64,000 nt of DNA from Nocardioides sp. Soil805 (GCF_001429625.1 NZ_LMSU01000003.1:461919-525918); one strand, 5' to 3'. Counted from the stretch's first letter, positions 29,504-38,247 are shown. The notes: generated by a model from the sequence alone, not told the origin. Program-made: numbers and translations.

Positions 29504-30579
29504 AGCCCGAGGACCGATCCGTCGTGACGCGTGCCGGTGATAGCAGGCGCCACCCCGGCTCTGCGGCTGATCGCCTCTCGTTCGAGACCCGACGGGGTGC
29601 CGTCGCCGACCTTCTGGGTGTCGAGGTCCTCGAGGACGCTGAGCGCCGTGTTCCTGACCCGCTCGGCCGTCGACTGGATGACCTCGACCGGCGTCTTGCC
29701 GGGAACGCTCGCCGCCCATGTCGAGACGTAGGGGACGGTGTACGACGAGGTGTCGAGCCCGTGAGCCGCTCCAACCATCAGTGCGATCGACTCCGCTTCG
29801 ACCTCCGCGATGCCGCGGTGCAAGGTCGCGTCAGTGGCGAGATTCGTGGACACGACATTGTCGCGAGGAGCGTGGAGGAGGACATGTCCGAGCTCGTGGG
29901 CGAGCGTCTTCATCTGGGCGGCGTCGTCCATGTCCATCCGAATCGAGACCTCGCGGGCGAGGAAGTCGGTCAGTCCATTGGCGCCGCCGATCGCGGCCGC
30001 GGACGACACCAGTCGAAGCTCGAACCCAAGCCCGGTGATCTGGTCGGCGAGACCGTCCCAGAGGCCGGCTGGAGCTTCGCCGTGCAGCAGATTCGGGCGG
30101 GGCAACTCGGGCACAGGATCGCCAGCCGTCTGTGAGACGTCCCAGACGTGCGTGGGCTTCAGGCCGATGAGCTTCGACTTGACCGACTCCCTGGGACCGG
30201 GCTTCTCGCCTCTGCCGAGGGGATGCCACGATGCCGGATCCGCTGGACTGGATGACGCGAACCTGGCGGTGACCGGCGCGAGGATGCCGTACCCGTGCTG
30301 ACCCTTCTCGACATGGCGTCCAAGGGAGAGCCACTGGTGGAACCCCGCGACGTACGTCGGTGTCGGGTTCGGCACGCGCCCTTCGTTGTACGCCGCGAGG
30401 TGCTGGGTGTAGATCAGCATCGTGTTGTTGAAGCTCCGCGAACGGAACTGTGCGGCGAAGCTCAACGCACGTTTCCAGTCCTCGCCGGTCACCAGCGCTG
30501 CGACGGCCTCGGACAACTGTCCCTGTAGGGCGTCGAGCCTGGTTTCGCGGTCGGCTCGTGCTCGAACTCGCGTGGTCAT
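29500..30579 (-). CDS. ArdC-like antirestriction/zincin-like metallopeptidase
   Basis: 359 aa from ATG 30579. The N-terminal half has the ArdC ssDNA-binding domain pattern: WKRALSFAAQFRSRSFNNTM, LIYTQH, YVAGFHQWLSLGRHVEKGQH and GYGILAPV. The C-terminal half is a zinc peptidase with LAHELGHVLLH (His228, Glu229, His232) and a downstream glutamate in EVEAESIALMVG, as in IrrE/ImmA-like M78 proteins. ArdC homologues on plasmids protect incoming DNA from restriction in the recipient; that role is inference here. ATGA overlaps on both sides couple it to VirB4 and the 154-aa protein. Confidence 0.88.
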   Translation of the reverse strand: MTTRVRARADRETRLDALQGQLSEAVAALVTGEDWKRALSFAAQFRSRSFNNTMLIYTQHLAAYNEGRVPNPTPTYVAGFHQWLSLGRHVEKGQHGYGILAPVTARFASSSPADPASWHPLGRGEKPGPRESVKSKLIGLKPTHVWDVSQTAGDPVPELPRPNLLHGEAPAGLWDGLADQITGLGFELRLVSSAAAIGGANGLTDFLAREVSIRMDMDDAAQMKTLAHELGHVLLHAPRDNVVSTNLATDATLHRGIAEVEAESIALMVGAAHGLDTSSYTVPYVSTWAASVPGKTPVEVIQSTAERVRNTALSVLEDLDTQKVGDGTPSGLEREAISRRAGVAPAITGTRHDGSVLGL

Positions 30580-32075
30580 GACGCTGGCGCTCCCGTCATG
30601 CGGCCGGCTGTGTCGAATAGTGCGAGCTCGGCGGGGTGCATCTGGTGCTGTACGACGAAGGAGCGGTGCTTGATCCGCCACAGGCCCTGGCCGGTGCCAA
30701 GGGTCGGGATGAGCGACTGCTCCGTTCCGGTCAGCCCGAGAGCGGCTGAGGTCGCTCCAAGCTGGTCAGGCTCCTGGCGGTAGACGATCCGCGTCTCCGC
30801 ATTGGCAAGGAGTGAAGAGGCGAGAGCACGCATCGCCGAGCCTTGATCGCCGACGTTGTCGAGGTCGGTGAGTTTGTGGAAGATCAACATGTTCGCGATG
30901 CCGTAGTGCCGAGCGAGGCGCCAGTGAGCGTCCATGCGGCGAAGCAGGGCAGGGTGGGACATCAATCGCCAGGCTTCGTCGTACACGACCCAGCGCTGCT
31001 CGCCTGCGGGGTCGAGCAACGCAGACTCCATCCACGCCGACGCGCAGGTCATGAGGACGGAGATCAGGGTGGCGTTCTCGGTCACGCGGGACAGGTCGAG
31101 GGAGATCATCGGGAGCTTCGGGTCGAAGGCAACCGTGGACGGCCCGTCGAAGAGACCGGCCAGGTCGCCCGCCACGAGCCGCCGCAGTGCGTGCCCAACC
31201 AGGCGACCGTCTTCGGTGAGCCGTCCGTCGGGATCGTCGATTCGGTCCGGTGCCAGCAGCCGGTCGACGACCATCGGGAGCACAGGTACGTCGGCCCCAC
31301 GGACCGTTCGGTCGATCGCGATGTCAACGGCGGTGTGCTCGAGCGGGCTCAGGCGTCGGTCCAGGACCGTCTCGGCGAGCGCTCCGATGAGGTCGCGCCG
31401 CCGCGAGGCGATCTGGCTTGCCCACTGCGCGTCGTCGAAGCCGGACGGGCGGTGACCTTCGTCCAGAGGGTTCAGGCGGTTCGGCATTCCGTGGCCCAGT
31501 GCGATTGCGCGGCCTCCGACGGCCTCGGCAACGGCGGTGTGCTCGCCCTTCGGGTCACCGGGCACGTATACGCGGCGGCCGAATGGGATCGACCGGGTGT
31601 AGAGACTCTTGGCGAGACAGGACTTGCCGGAGCCGACGATGCCGGCGAGAACGAGATTGGGTGCGGTGATCAGGCCGCGGGCGTAGAGGATCCACGGGTC
31701 GTAGACGAATGAGCTTCCGGAGTAGAGGTCCTGGCCGACGAAGACGCCCTCGCTGCCCAGGCCGCCTTCGGCGAGGAACGGGTAGGCGCCCGCGAGAGTT
31801 GCGGAGGTGTCCTGGTGGCGGGGGATACGGAAACGCCCTGGGGTCCGGAGCGCGGCTGTGCCGGACTCGCCGGCGTGCGGCAGGAGCTCGGTGGCGCGCT
31901 TCTCAGCAGCGAGTTCTGCCGCCACTTGTTTCGCCGTCGAGCGTCGGGCCTCCCGATCTTCAACCATCAATGCTCGCGCCGACGCGTTCCGGAGTCTGCG
32001 GTCGGCCAACTTCTCACGCCCGGGCGACACAAGCACGGTCGAGTGCACGCGATGATCGTCGCGTCGGTTGGTCAC
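30576..32075 (-). CDS. VirB4-like T4SS ATPase
   Basis: 499 aa from GTG 32075, which overlaps the stop of the upstream gene (GTGA). Domain order: a short charged N-terminus (VEDREARRSTAKQVAAELAA), then the C-terminal ATPase domain of VirB4/TraC. Walker A is GIVGSGKS at 145-152, followed by YVPGDPKGEHTAVAEAVGG and GHGMPNRLNPLDEG. Walker B is WVVYDEAWRLM with Asp366/Glu367, then MDAHWRLARHYGIANMLIFH. Shorter than canonical VirB4 (~800 aa) because the N-terminal domain is missing, as in many actinobacterial elements. Powers conjugative transfer with the T4CP downstream. Confidence 0.9.
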   Translation of the reverse strand: MTNRRDDHRVHSTVLVSPGREKLADRRLRNASARALMVEDREARRSTAKQVAAELAAEKRATELLPHAGESGTAALRTPGRFRIPRHQDTSATLAGAYPFLAEGGLGSEGVFVGQDLYSGSSFVYDPWILYARGLITAPNLVLAGIVGSGKSCLAKSLYTRSIPFGRRVYVPGDPKGEHTAVAEAVGGRAIALGHGMPNRLNPLDEGHRPSGFDDAQWASQIASRRRDLIGALAETVLDRRLSPLEHTAVDIAIDRTVRGADVPVLPMVVDRLLAPDRIDDPDGRLTEDGRLVGHALRRLVAGDLAGLFDGPSTVAFDPKLPMISLDLSRVTENATLISVLMTCASAWMESALLDPAGEQRWVVYDEAWRLMSHPALLRRMDAHWRLARHYGIANMLIFHKLTDLDNVGDQGSAMRALASSLLANAETRIVYRQEPDQLGATSAALGLTGTEQSLIPTLGTGQGLWRIKHRSFVVQHQMHPAELALFDTAGRMTGAPAS

Positions 32076-32479
32076 AGCGACGGCCCATGTTCGTTCAACT
32101 GTTGCGGTACTGCTTCGACATGAAGCAGGTCGAGGGCGTCGTACGCGATCGTCGCCTCGACCCCATGAGCCCGGTCGAGGCCGTTCGCCACCTGATGAAC
32201 GATCTCGCCCGCGCGGTGTAGTTCCCAAGCGACCTGGTACGAGGCGGCGCATCCCGCACGCGTGTCGCCTCTCACCCACGCGCGCTGGCGGGCAAGGCCC
32301 TCATGGAACTCGGCGATCTGGTGCAGCGACTGCGCCAGTGAGGCGACACCGCTCGTGAGCTCGCCCAGGACGGAGTAGATCTCCGTCGGGTCCTCGACGT
32401 GACGAATCGCGTGGACGAGGTGTCGGAGGGCCTCACGCGCCTCATCTGCATGGGCACGAGGGCGGTTGAACGCGGCCAT
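32072..32479 (-). CDS. hypothetical protein, first gene of conjugation operon
   Basis: 135 aa from ATG 32479, chosen for the Shine-Dalgarno GAGGAGG about 5 nt upstream. Helical protein with EALRHLVHAIRHVEDPTEIY, SGVASLAQSLHQIAEFHEGLA and AASYQVAWELHRAGEIVHQV; it resembles four-helix or coiled small proteins that accompany actinobacterial T4SS ATPases. The 3' end overlaps the VirB4 GTG by 4 nt. The stretch 32480-32699 upstream shows no gene. Confidence 0.75.
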   Translation of the reverse strand: MAAFNRPRAHADEAREALRHLVHAIRHVEDPTEIYSVLGELTSGVASLAQSLHQIAEFHEGLARQRAWVRGDTRAGCAASYQVAWELHRAGEIVHQVANGLDRAHGVEATIAYDALDLLHVEAVPQQLNEHGPSL

Positions 32480-32699
32480 CAGTTCCTCCTCGATGAGTGG
32501 TTCATCTAGGAGGTGCGCGTGGTGCTCCGTCGTGTAGGTCCAGCGGTACACCCCGGCCCTCGGAAGCGCCGGATCCGACGCCTCATTGCCTACCTGGGAG
32601 CCGCGACGGAACGGACTGCCTCCCAAGAACCGATTAGCAGACGCAGCCGCTCACCACTGCTCGTGGTGCGCCGTCAAAATGGACGCCCGTTAGCGGCGG

Positions 32700-32722
32700 C
32701 CGAGCAGGCGGCCCCTGCTCGG
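32700..32722. terminator. 9-bp perfect stem-loop downstream of the MFS operon
   Basis: CCGAGCAGG-CGGCC-CCTGCTCGG, 71 bp past the MFS stop on the minus strand and upstream of the conjugation operon. No U-run. Probably separates the efflux operon from the conjugation operon. Confidence 0.45.
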
Positions 32723-32793
32723 TAACCCCACCAATGTTGTGAGTGAGGGCCCGGCCCGCAACCCCGGTCAGACGACCGGTTCACTCATGCCGT

Positions 32794-34257
32794 CTAGGGT
32801 TTCGCCACAGCAGGCGGTTCTGCCCGACGTGGTAGCAGCATCGCTGCAGCCACCACGATCGTCCCCATGCCTGCGGCCGCGGCAAACGCCCACTGCAAGC
32901 CGCCGATGACTGCCTCGGTCGGGGGTGCGCCGGATTGGGCGAGCTGTTCCGATCGGCTGTCGAGAATCACGATGAGAAGCGCCGTGCCCACTGCGCCCGC
33001 GACTTGCTGGAGTGCGCCGAGCAGGGAGCTTCCGTGGGAGTACAGCGAGGCGGGCAGGTCGCCCATGCCGACCGTGAAGACGGGCGTGAAGATCGTGGCT
33101 AGGCTCGCCATGAGCGCGACGTGCAGGCCGAGCAGAAGGCCGTAGGAGGTGTCGGCGTCGACTCGGCTCAAGGCGGCGAGCAGGGCGACCATGGCGAGAG
33201 ACCCGGGAATGACCAATGGTCGCGCCCCGAGGCGGTCGTACAGCCCCCCTACTACTGGCCCAAGGGCACCCATCGCCAGACCGCCCGGCATGACGAGGAG
33301 TCCTGCCTGCAGCTCGCTCAGTCCACGGAGGTTCTGCAGATAGAGAGGCAGCAGGATCATGGACCCGAGGAAGGCCATGAAGCCCGCGGACATCAGGACC
33401 AGCGACACCGCGAAGGACCGGTGACGTACGGTGCGAAGGTCGAGCAGCGGGCCGCCCAAGCGTTGCAGGCGTATCTGCTGGAGCACGAAGAGCGCGATGA
33501 GCAGCGCACCGGTGGCGATCAGGACCGCCGTCTCGACGACGGTTGCGGCACCGACTCGGCTGAGCCCGAGGACGAGACCGCCAAAACCGCCGGCGGCTAG
33601 AGCCACGCTCACCCAGTTCGCCGGTCCGGCTTGCTTCTCGCCGACGTCCACGAGGTGGCGTGAGCCAAGTACCGTGACCGCCGCAGCAACAGGCAGGACT
33701 GCGGCGAAGATGAGCCGCCACGACCCCAACTCGAGCAGGACCCCGGAGACAGCAGGCCCAAGCGCTGGGGCGCACGACATCGCAAGGGTGACCTGACCCA
33801 TGACCCGGCCGCGATCGGCGTCCGGCACGAGCGTTAGCAGCGTCGTCATCAGCAACGGGGTCATGACCGCCGTCCCGGCTGCCTGCACCACTCGGCCGAC
33901 GAGCAGGATCTCGAAGGTCGGGGCGACGGCGGCCAGAGCGGTGCCGGCCGTGAACGTCCACATCGCAGTGGCGTACGCCGCTCGCGTGCCGACGCGCTGG
34001 AGGAACCAGCCTGTGACCGGAATGACGATGGCCATGGTGAGCATGAAGATCGTCGAGAGCCACTGCGCGGTCCGCTCGGCGATGGCGAAGTCCGCCATCA
34101 GTCGTGGTATCGCGTTGATCATGACTGTCTCGTTGAGGATGACGATGAATGTCGAGACGACGAGGAACTTGACTGCGAAAGGCGTGCGACTTTGCGGCCG
34201 ATGGCGGAGTCTGGGCGCAGTCTCGTCGGTGTGCTGTACGTCGGTGGACGACGACAT
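32794..34257 (-). CDS. DHA2-type (14-helix) MFS multidrug efflux transporter
   Basis: 487 aa from ATG 34257. About 14 hydrophobic segments; the DHA2 signature is clear: NETVMINAIPRLMADFAI in helix 1, TIFMLTMAIVIPVTGWFLQR, the motif C antiporter region LAMSCAPALGPAVSGVLLE, and GGLYDRLGARPLV for the second-half loop. Proton-driven drug export is the usual role. It is the third gene of a unit with RibD-like reductase and TetR, both upstream on the same strand (108-bp gap), hence probably TetR-repressed and drug-induced. Confidence 0.92.
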   Translation of the reverse strand: MSSSTDVQHTDETAPRLRHRPQSRTPFAVKFLVVSTFIVILNETVMINAIPRLMADFAIAERTAQWLSTIFMLTMAIVIPVTGWFLQRVGTRAAYATAMWTFTAGTALAAVAPTFEILLVGRVVQAAGTAVMTPLLMTTLLTLVPDADRGRVMGQVTLAMSCAPALGPAVSGVLLELGSWRLIFAAVLPVAAAVTVLGSRHLVDVGEKQAGPANWVSVALAAGGFGGLVLGLSRVGAATVVETAVLIATGALLIALFVLQQIRLQRLGGPLLDLRTVRHRSFAVSLVLMSAGFMAFLGSMILLPLYLQNLRGLSELQAGLLVMPGGLAMGALGPVVGGLYDRLGARPLVIPGSLAMVALLAALSRVDADTSYGLLLGLHVALMASLATIFTPVFTVGMGDLPASLYSHGSSLLGALQQVAGAVGTALLIVILDSRSEQLAQSGAPPTEAVIGGLQWAFAAAAGMGTIVVAAAMLLPRRAEPPAVAKP

Positions 34258-34364
34258 CTGGAAGGCTCTTTCGAGGGGGGAGGGGGCGGGTGAGGGGGCG
34301 ACGGCATGCGCCACCCGCGCCGTCGAGCGCGGCGGGGTCGCGCAGCACGTCCGGCGGCAAGACG

Positions 34365-34898
34365 TCAGCTGTGCTGCACGCGGTAGGTCGTCTGAACCAT
34401 TCCGCCGCCGAGCACGACGCTCCTCTCAAGGACGAGGTCGACGTCGTGCGGGAGCATCCGGAAGAGAGGGATGCCCGCGCCGATGAGGACTGGGACCTGG
34501 GAGATGGTGAGCTCGTCGACCCAGCCTGCCGCCAGGCAAGACTGGATCGTCGACGCGCCGTCGACGTAGACGCCGCCGGCCCTCATGCTGTGGAACAGGT
34601 CTGATGCTTCCTCAAGGCTGCGGACGACACGCACCCGGTCGTCTTGGCCGTCGGTGAGCGTGGTGCTGAGGACCACGACGGGCGTCTCGGCGTAGGGCCA
34701 GGGTTCGAAGCCGCTGACCACCTCGTAGGTCGCCCGACCCATGAGGATGACATCGACGCGCTCCATGAACGTCGAATAGCCAGCGTCGCCCGCGGCCTCG
34801 CCGCGGCTCAACAGCCAGTCGAGCGACCCATCGGGTCGAGCCACTTGGCCGTCGACGCTCGTCCCGATGTAAACCAGTCCGTCCCATGCCTTTGTCAT
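34365..34898 (-). CDS. dihydrofolate reductase-like RibD C-terminal domain protein
   Basis: 177 aa; start at ATG 34898, which overlaps the TetR stop codon (ATGA) and has GGAGAG 4 nt upstream. DHFR/RibD_C fold: VYIGTSVDGQVARPDGSLDW, MGRATYEVVSGFEPWPY, VYVDGASTIQSCLAAGWVDE and LTISQVPVLIGAGIPLF are all standard for the YwjB/YyaP group. It likely binds NADPH; substrate unknown. Found commonly beside TetR and efflux genes. Middle gene of the operon. Confidence 0.9.
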   Translation of the reverse strand: MTKAWDGLVYIGTSVDGQVARPDGSLDWLLSRGEAAGDAGYSTFMERVDVILMGRATYEVVSGFEPWPYAETPVVVLSTTLTDGQDDRVRVVRSLEEASDLFHSMRAGGVYVDGASTIQSCLAAGWVDELTISQVPVLIGAGIPLFRMLPHDVDLVLERSVVLGGGMVQTTYRVQHS

Positions 34899-35470
34899 TG
34901 TTCTCTCCATCTGTTCATGTCGTTGTCGATGGAGGCGAGCGCACGTCTCGCCGCCTGTTCGGTCCTTTCGATGGCGCTCGCGATTACGGCGCCAGCGAGC
35001 ACATCTAGCCAGCGCTCCGCTGTGTCCTCGGGGGGTTCTTCAAGCAGCTGGCCGCGGTTGTGCGCGTCCCGCAGCGCGGACCGCAGGTAGGCGGCCTGGC
35101 TCTGTCGGCCACGGCCGAGCAAGGAACGCGTGTCGTCGTCGACGATCTCATCGAGGAGCAGCGTCAGGTGGCCCACTGTGCGGTCCGGCTCGCCCGTTGC
35201 GGCCAGCCACTCGCTCGCCCATTCCCGGACGTGTCCGAGCGGGTCGTCGACCGACGCCGGGGCGTATTCGGGCAGGTCGCGGACCCATTTCGTCGCCACG
35301 GCCACGAGCAGTCCGCGCTTCGAACCGAACCGCTTGACGACGGCCGCCGGCGTCACACCGACTTCGGAGGCGACCTCGGTCAGCGACCAGGAACCGTCGC
35401 TCCGGCGTGCGGCGACCGTGGCGGCAGCCCGGACGAAGTCGTCGTCGGACACGGTGCGGGGGCGAGCCAT
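34895..35470 (-). CDS. TetR-family transcriptional regulator
   Basis: 191 aa. The N-terminal helix-turn-helix (FVRAAATVAARRSDGSWSLT, then EVASEVGVTPAAVVKRFGSK) is followed by a divergent ligand-binding domain with RSLLGRGRQSQAAYLRSALR and WLDVLAGAVIASAIERTEQA. First gene of the TetR-reductase-MFS operon and probably its autorepressor, since a 24-bp palindrome covers the promoter directly in front of the ATG. The gene lacks a Shine-Dalgarno sequence. Confidence 0.92.
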   Translation of the reverse strand: MARPRTVSDDDFVRAAATVAARRSDGSWSLTEVASEVGVTPAAVVKRFGSKRGLLVAVATKWVRDLPEYAPASVDDPLGHVREWASEWLAATGEPDRTVGHLTLLLDEIVDDDTRSLLGRGRQSQAAYLRSALRDAHNRGQLLEEPPEDTAERWLDVLAGAVIASAIERTEQAARRALASIDNDMNRWREQ

Positions 35471-35474
35471 GAGA

Positions 35475-35505
35475 GTTAGTGTACGCAGATTTACTAACTC
35501 CGCAA
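35475..35505 (-). promoter_or_regulatory. leaderless TetR promoter with overlapping operator
   Basis: On the minus strand a -35 TTGCGG (35505-35500), a 16-bp spacer and a -10 TACACT (35483-35478) end 7 nt before the TetR ATG, which has no ribosome site; a leaderless mRNA is predicted. The palindrome GTTAGT-N12-ACTAAC (35475-35498) covers the spacer and -10 and is the likely TetR operator. Confidence 0.6.
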
Positions 35506-35579
35506 ATCGGTACATATGACCCGCCGCGAGGCGCACGGCCCGATTCGGCAAGGTCCAGACGGCGGCACGCCGATTCGAC

Positions 35580-35743
35580 GCTGCATACGCCAGCTTGCAC
35601 TTCGCAGCGTCCCCGGGCAGCCACGTCAGCCGGTCCGACGGGTCGACTGGTCGGTGCTCAGGCCGACGCTGCCGGACATGTTCGCGGAACCACGTGATCG
35701 ACCCAGTCCGTCCGACACGCCTGGCGATCACCGTGGCCGGCAT
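35580..35743 (-). mobile_element. IS21-family istA transposase fragment
   Basis: The minus strand translates as MPATVIARRVGRTGSITWFR, then EHVRQRRPEHRPVDPSDRLT and WLPGDAAKCKLAY. This follows the istA pattern MPATVIAERxGW...R..RPxxRPxDPxxRLxxxPGDxAQCD of IS21 transposases as I know them. The Asp expected after QC is gone (KCK) and no more of the gene is recognisable, so it is an inactive scrap. It sits between the TetR gene and cobS; 35744-35884 shows nothing else. Confidence 0.65.
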
Positions 35744-35773
35744 GTCCAGGGTGGACCCAGTCCGCCCGACACG
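35700..35773. repeat. 54-bp-spaced direct repeat of a 20-mer
   Basis: GACCCAGTCCGTCCGACACG (35700-35719) and GACCCAGTCCGCCCGACACG (35754-35773), one mismatch. The period of 54 bp equals 18 codons. It overlaps the istA fragment and suggests a local duplication within the decayed element. A second pair GTGGGTCGAAT occurs at 35800 and 35875. Confidence 0.5.
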
Positions 35774-35884
35774 TGGTGACGCTCGGGCATGGCCGCACGG
35801 TGGGTCGAATTCGGCAAGACGAGCATTGGGCGGTGTCTGCAGGAGTTGCTGTTCGACTGTGGGTCCTGATGGGCGTGGGTCGAA

Positions 35885-36634
35885 TCAGGTGAGCGAGGCG
35901 ACCCCGGCCAACAGCATGACGACCAGGGTCAGCTCCGCACAGGCGCCGAGCACGTCGCCGGTCACGCCGCCGATCCGGCGATGCGCCAGCACCCCAACCG
36001 CCAGCGTGACCATTGCAGCGGCGAGTGCCATCAGCAGTGCGGTGCACAGATGCACCGGGACCACCGCGGCCAACGCGCCGAGCGCCAGGGCGAGTCCGGT
36101 CACCGTTTGCCTCGTGCTCAGCTCCTGGACCACGCCCCGGCCGGTCCCCTCCGCCCGGGCATAGGGAAGGAACCGCGCCAGCGGGAGCATCGCTCCGCGG
36201 GAAGCGGCGTACCCGCCGATGAGGAGCAGCAGCAGGTCCAGGGGTCGAAGGGCCGCGAGCAGGGTCGACAGGGCAGCGACCTTCATCAGCAGGTGCAGTG
36301 CCAGGGTCGCTGCGGCGTACACACCGATGACGTGGTCCTTCATGATCTGCAGCCGGTGCTCGCGGTCCCGGCCGGCCAACCCGTCAGCGCAGTCGGCGAG
36401 CCCGTCCAGGTGCAGGGCACCTGTGAGGGCCGTCTCGGCGGCGACGGCCACCGTGGCCGCGATGAGCACTGGCCAGAGCTGTCCGGCTCCCACGGCGACG
36501 CCCGCCACAATGGCCCCGATCGCGGCCCCGACCGCGGGGTAGAGCACGGCGGCGCGAGCGGGAGCGACGGTGCCCGCCGATGCCGGCACCGGCACCCGGG
36601 TGAGCAGCATCGTGGCCGCAGCCAGCGGGCGCAC
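35885..36634 (-). CDS. cobS: adenosylcobinamide-GDP ribazoletransferase (cobalamin synthase)
   Basis: 249 aa from GTG 36634, which begins on the base after the cobT stop. Integral membrane enzyme joining AdoCbi-GDP with alpha-ribazole(-phosphate) in the last step of the nucleotide loop pathway. The Asp-rich motif HLDGLADCADGLAG follows two helices (VPVPASAGTVAPARAAVLYP, VGAAIGAIVAGVAVG); KDHVIGVYAAATLAL and LPYARAEGTGRG are also typical. Last gene of the riboswitch-controlled operon. Confidence 0.93.
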   Translation of the reverse strand: MRPLAAATMLLTRVPVPASAGTVAPARAAVLYPAVGAAIGAIVAGVAVGAGQLWPVLIAATVAVAAETALTGALHLDGLADCADGLAGRDREHRLQIMKDHVIGVYAAATLALHLLMKVAALSTLLAALRPLDLLLLLIGGYAASRGAMLPLARFLPYARAEGTGRGVVQELSTRQTVTGLALALGALAAVVPVHLCTALLMALAAAMVTLAVGVLAHRRIGGVTGDVLGACAELTLVVMLLAGVASLT

Positions 36635-37705
36635 TCACACCACCGGGCTGGTCTGGTCGAGACCGAGGCTGGCGAACGTCGCCATCTCGTTGAGCACCGC
36701 GATCGATGAGCGCACGAGGTTGATGGCGAGTGCCGCGCCGCTGCCCTCGCCCAATCGCATCTGCAGGTCGAGCAGGGGGCGCAGGCCGAGGGCGGCCAGC
36801 TGCAGGGCGTGGCCGGGCTCGGGGGACAGGTGTGCCGCGATCATCGCGTCGGTGCTCGCGGGGGCGAGGCGCGCGGCCACCAGGGCAGCGGCTCCGGTGA
36901 TGAATCCGTCCAGAAGCACCGGGACCTGCCGCTCCGCGGCGCCGAGGACGACGCCGGCAAGAGCCGCCACCTCGAGCCCACCCACCGCAGCCAGGGTTGC
37001 CAGCGGGTCGTCGAACACCGCGGCGTGTCGCGCCAGGACCTGGTCGACGACCGAGATCTTGTGGGTCACCTGGACATCGTCGAGGCCGGTGCCGCGGCCG
37101 CACGTGGATGCGGCGTCGCAACCGAGGAGGGCGGCCGTCAGTGCGCTGGCGGTGGTGGTGTTGCCGATACCCATCTCGCCCAGCGCCACCAGGTCGACCC
37201 CCTCGTCGACCAGCTCGTGTGCGAGGTCGATTCCGTGGCGCAGCGCCAAGGTGGCCTCGGCCACGGTCATGGCAGCCCCGTGCGCGCTGTTCTTCGTGCC
37301 CGCACGGACGCTGCGGTCCAGTAGGCCGGGGACCGCCGGTGGGTCGATCACGCCCAGGTCAGCCACCACGAGCCGGGCGCCGGAGGCTCTGGCGAGCACC
37401 GCCACGGCGGCCCCGCCGGTGCCGAAGGCGGTGAGCATGAGCCCGGTGACTGCTTGGGGGAAGGCGCTCACGCCTTCCTCGGCCACGCCGTGGTCGGCGG
37501 CACAGACCACCACGGCGGCGGCAGGGTCGGGCAGGTCGACGCGGCCACGGAGGGCCGCGATTCGGGTCGCGAGGTCCTCCATGAGGCCGAGGCTGCCGAC
37601 CGGCTTGACCTTGTCGGCCATGGCCGAGGTGGCCTCCCGCAGGGCCTGGGCCGAGGCGGGTCGGATCGCCTGGATGGTGCTCTGCAGCACCGACAGGTCA
37701 CTCAT
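36635..37705 (-). CDS. cobT: nicotinate-nucleotide--dimethylbenzimidazole phosphoribosyltransferase
   Basis: 356 aa from ATG 37705 with AGGAGGA as Shine-Dalgarno, overlapping cobU by 4 nt. Makes alpha-ribazole phosphate from DMB and NaMN. Recognised by KVKPVGSLGLMEDLATRIA, VVCAADHGVAEEGVSAFPQ, LGEMGIGNTTTASAL and the catalytic-Glu region MRLGEGSGAALA. Full length for the family. Confidence 0.95.
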   Translation of the reverse strand: MSDLSVLQSTIQAIRPASAQALREATSAMADKVKPVGSLGLMEDLATRIAALRGRVDLPDPAAAVVVCAADHGVAEEGVSAFPQAVTGLMLTAFGTGGAAVAVLARASGARLVVADLGVIDPPAVPGLLDRSVRAGTKNSAHGAAMTVAEATLALRHGIDLAHELVDEGVDLVALGEMGIGNTTTASALTAALLGCDAASTCGRGTGLDDVQVTHKISVVDQVLARHAAVFDDPLATLAAVGGLEVAALAGVVLGAAERQVPVLLDGFITGAAALVAARLAPASTDAMIAAHLSPEPGHALQLAALGLRPLLDLQMRLGEGSGAALAINLVRSSIAVLNEMATFASLGLDQTSPVV

Positions 37706-38247
37706 GGGTTTTCCTCCTGGAGGTCGAGGTTGTGGTCGCCGAGCGTGAGGGCGCGGCCGGCGACCATGAGCTGTGCGAGCGATGCCCGGGCGGAGAAGGT
37801 GGCGTTGACCCGGCCCAGCCGGTCGCGGTAGTCGCGGCCGAGGGGGTGCATGGGCACCAGTCCCATGCCGACCTCGTTGCTGACCACGAACCAGTCCGTG
37901 GTGCTGGTGGCGCAGGCGGCGGCGGCGCGCTCGGCCGCCTCGTCGATCTGGGAGGCCGAGTCGCCGCGCTCGAGCAGGTTGGCGACCCACAGCGAGAGGC
38001 AGTCGATGATCCCGACGGATCCGGCTCCGACCCCGACGATCGCCGGTTCGATGTCGAGGGGCGCCTCGACGGTCGTCCATCGAGCAGGGCGCTCTGCGCG
38101 GTGCAGCCGGATCCGGTCCGTCATCTCTGCGTCGCGAGCCTGGGCGGTCGCGACGAACGTGACGTGGCGGCCGCTCGCGGCCGCCATCAGCACGGCGCGA
38201 GCCGACTTGCCGCTGCGGGCTCCGCCGGTCAGGAAGGTCAGTGGCAT
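37702..38247 (-). CDS. cobU: bifunctional adenosylcobinamide kinase / adenosylcobinamide-phosphate guanylyltransferase
   Basis: 181 aa from ATG 38247, preceded by GAGGAG. Phosphorylates adenosylcobinamide and then attaches GMP. P-loop GGARSGKS at residues 8-15, the GMP-accepting His in LHRAERPARWTTVE, and the VVSNEVGMGLVPMHPLGRDY signature with RDRLGRVN after it. The start lies within the 3' end of cobD (10-nt overlap). Confidence 0.95.
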   Translation of the reverse strand: MPLTFLTGGARSGKSARAVLMAAASGRHVTFVATAQARDAEMTDRIRLHRAERPARWTTVEAPLDIEPAIVGVGAGSVGIIDCLSLWVANLLERGDSASQIDEAAERAAAACATSTTDWFVVSNEVGMGLVPMHPLGRDYRDRLGRVNATFSARASLAQLMVAGRALTLGDHNLDLQEENP

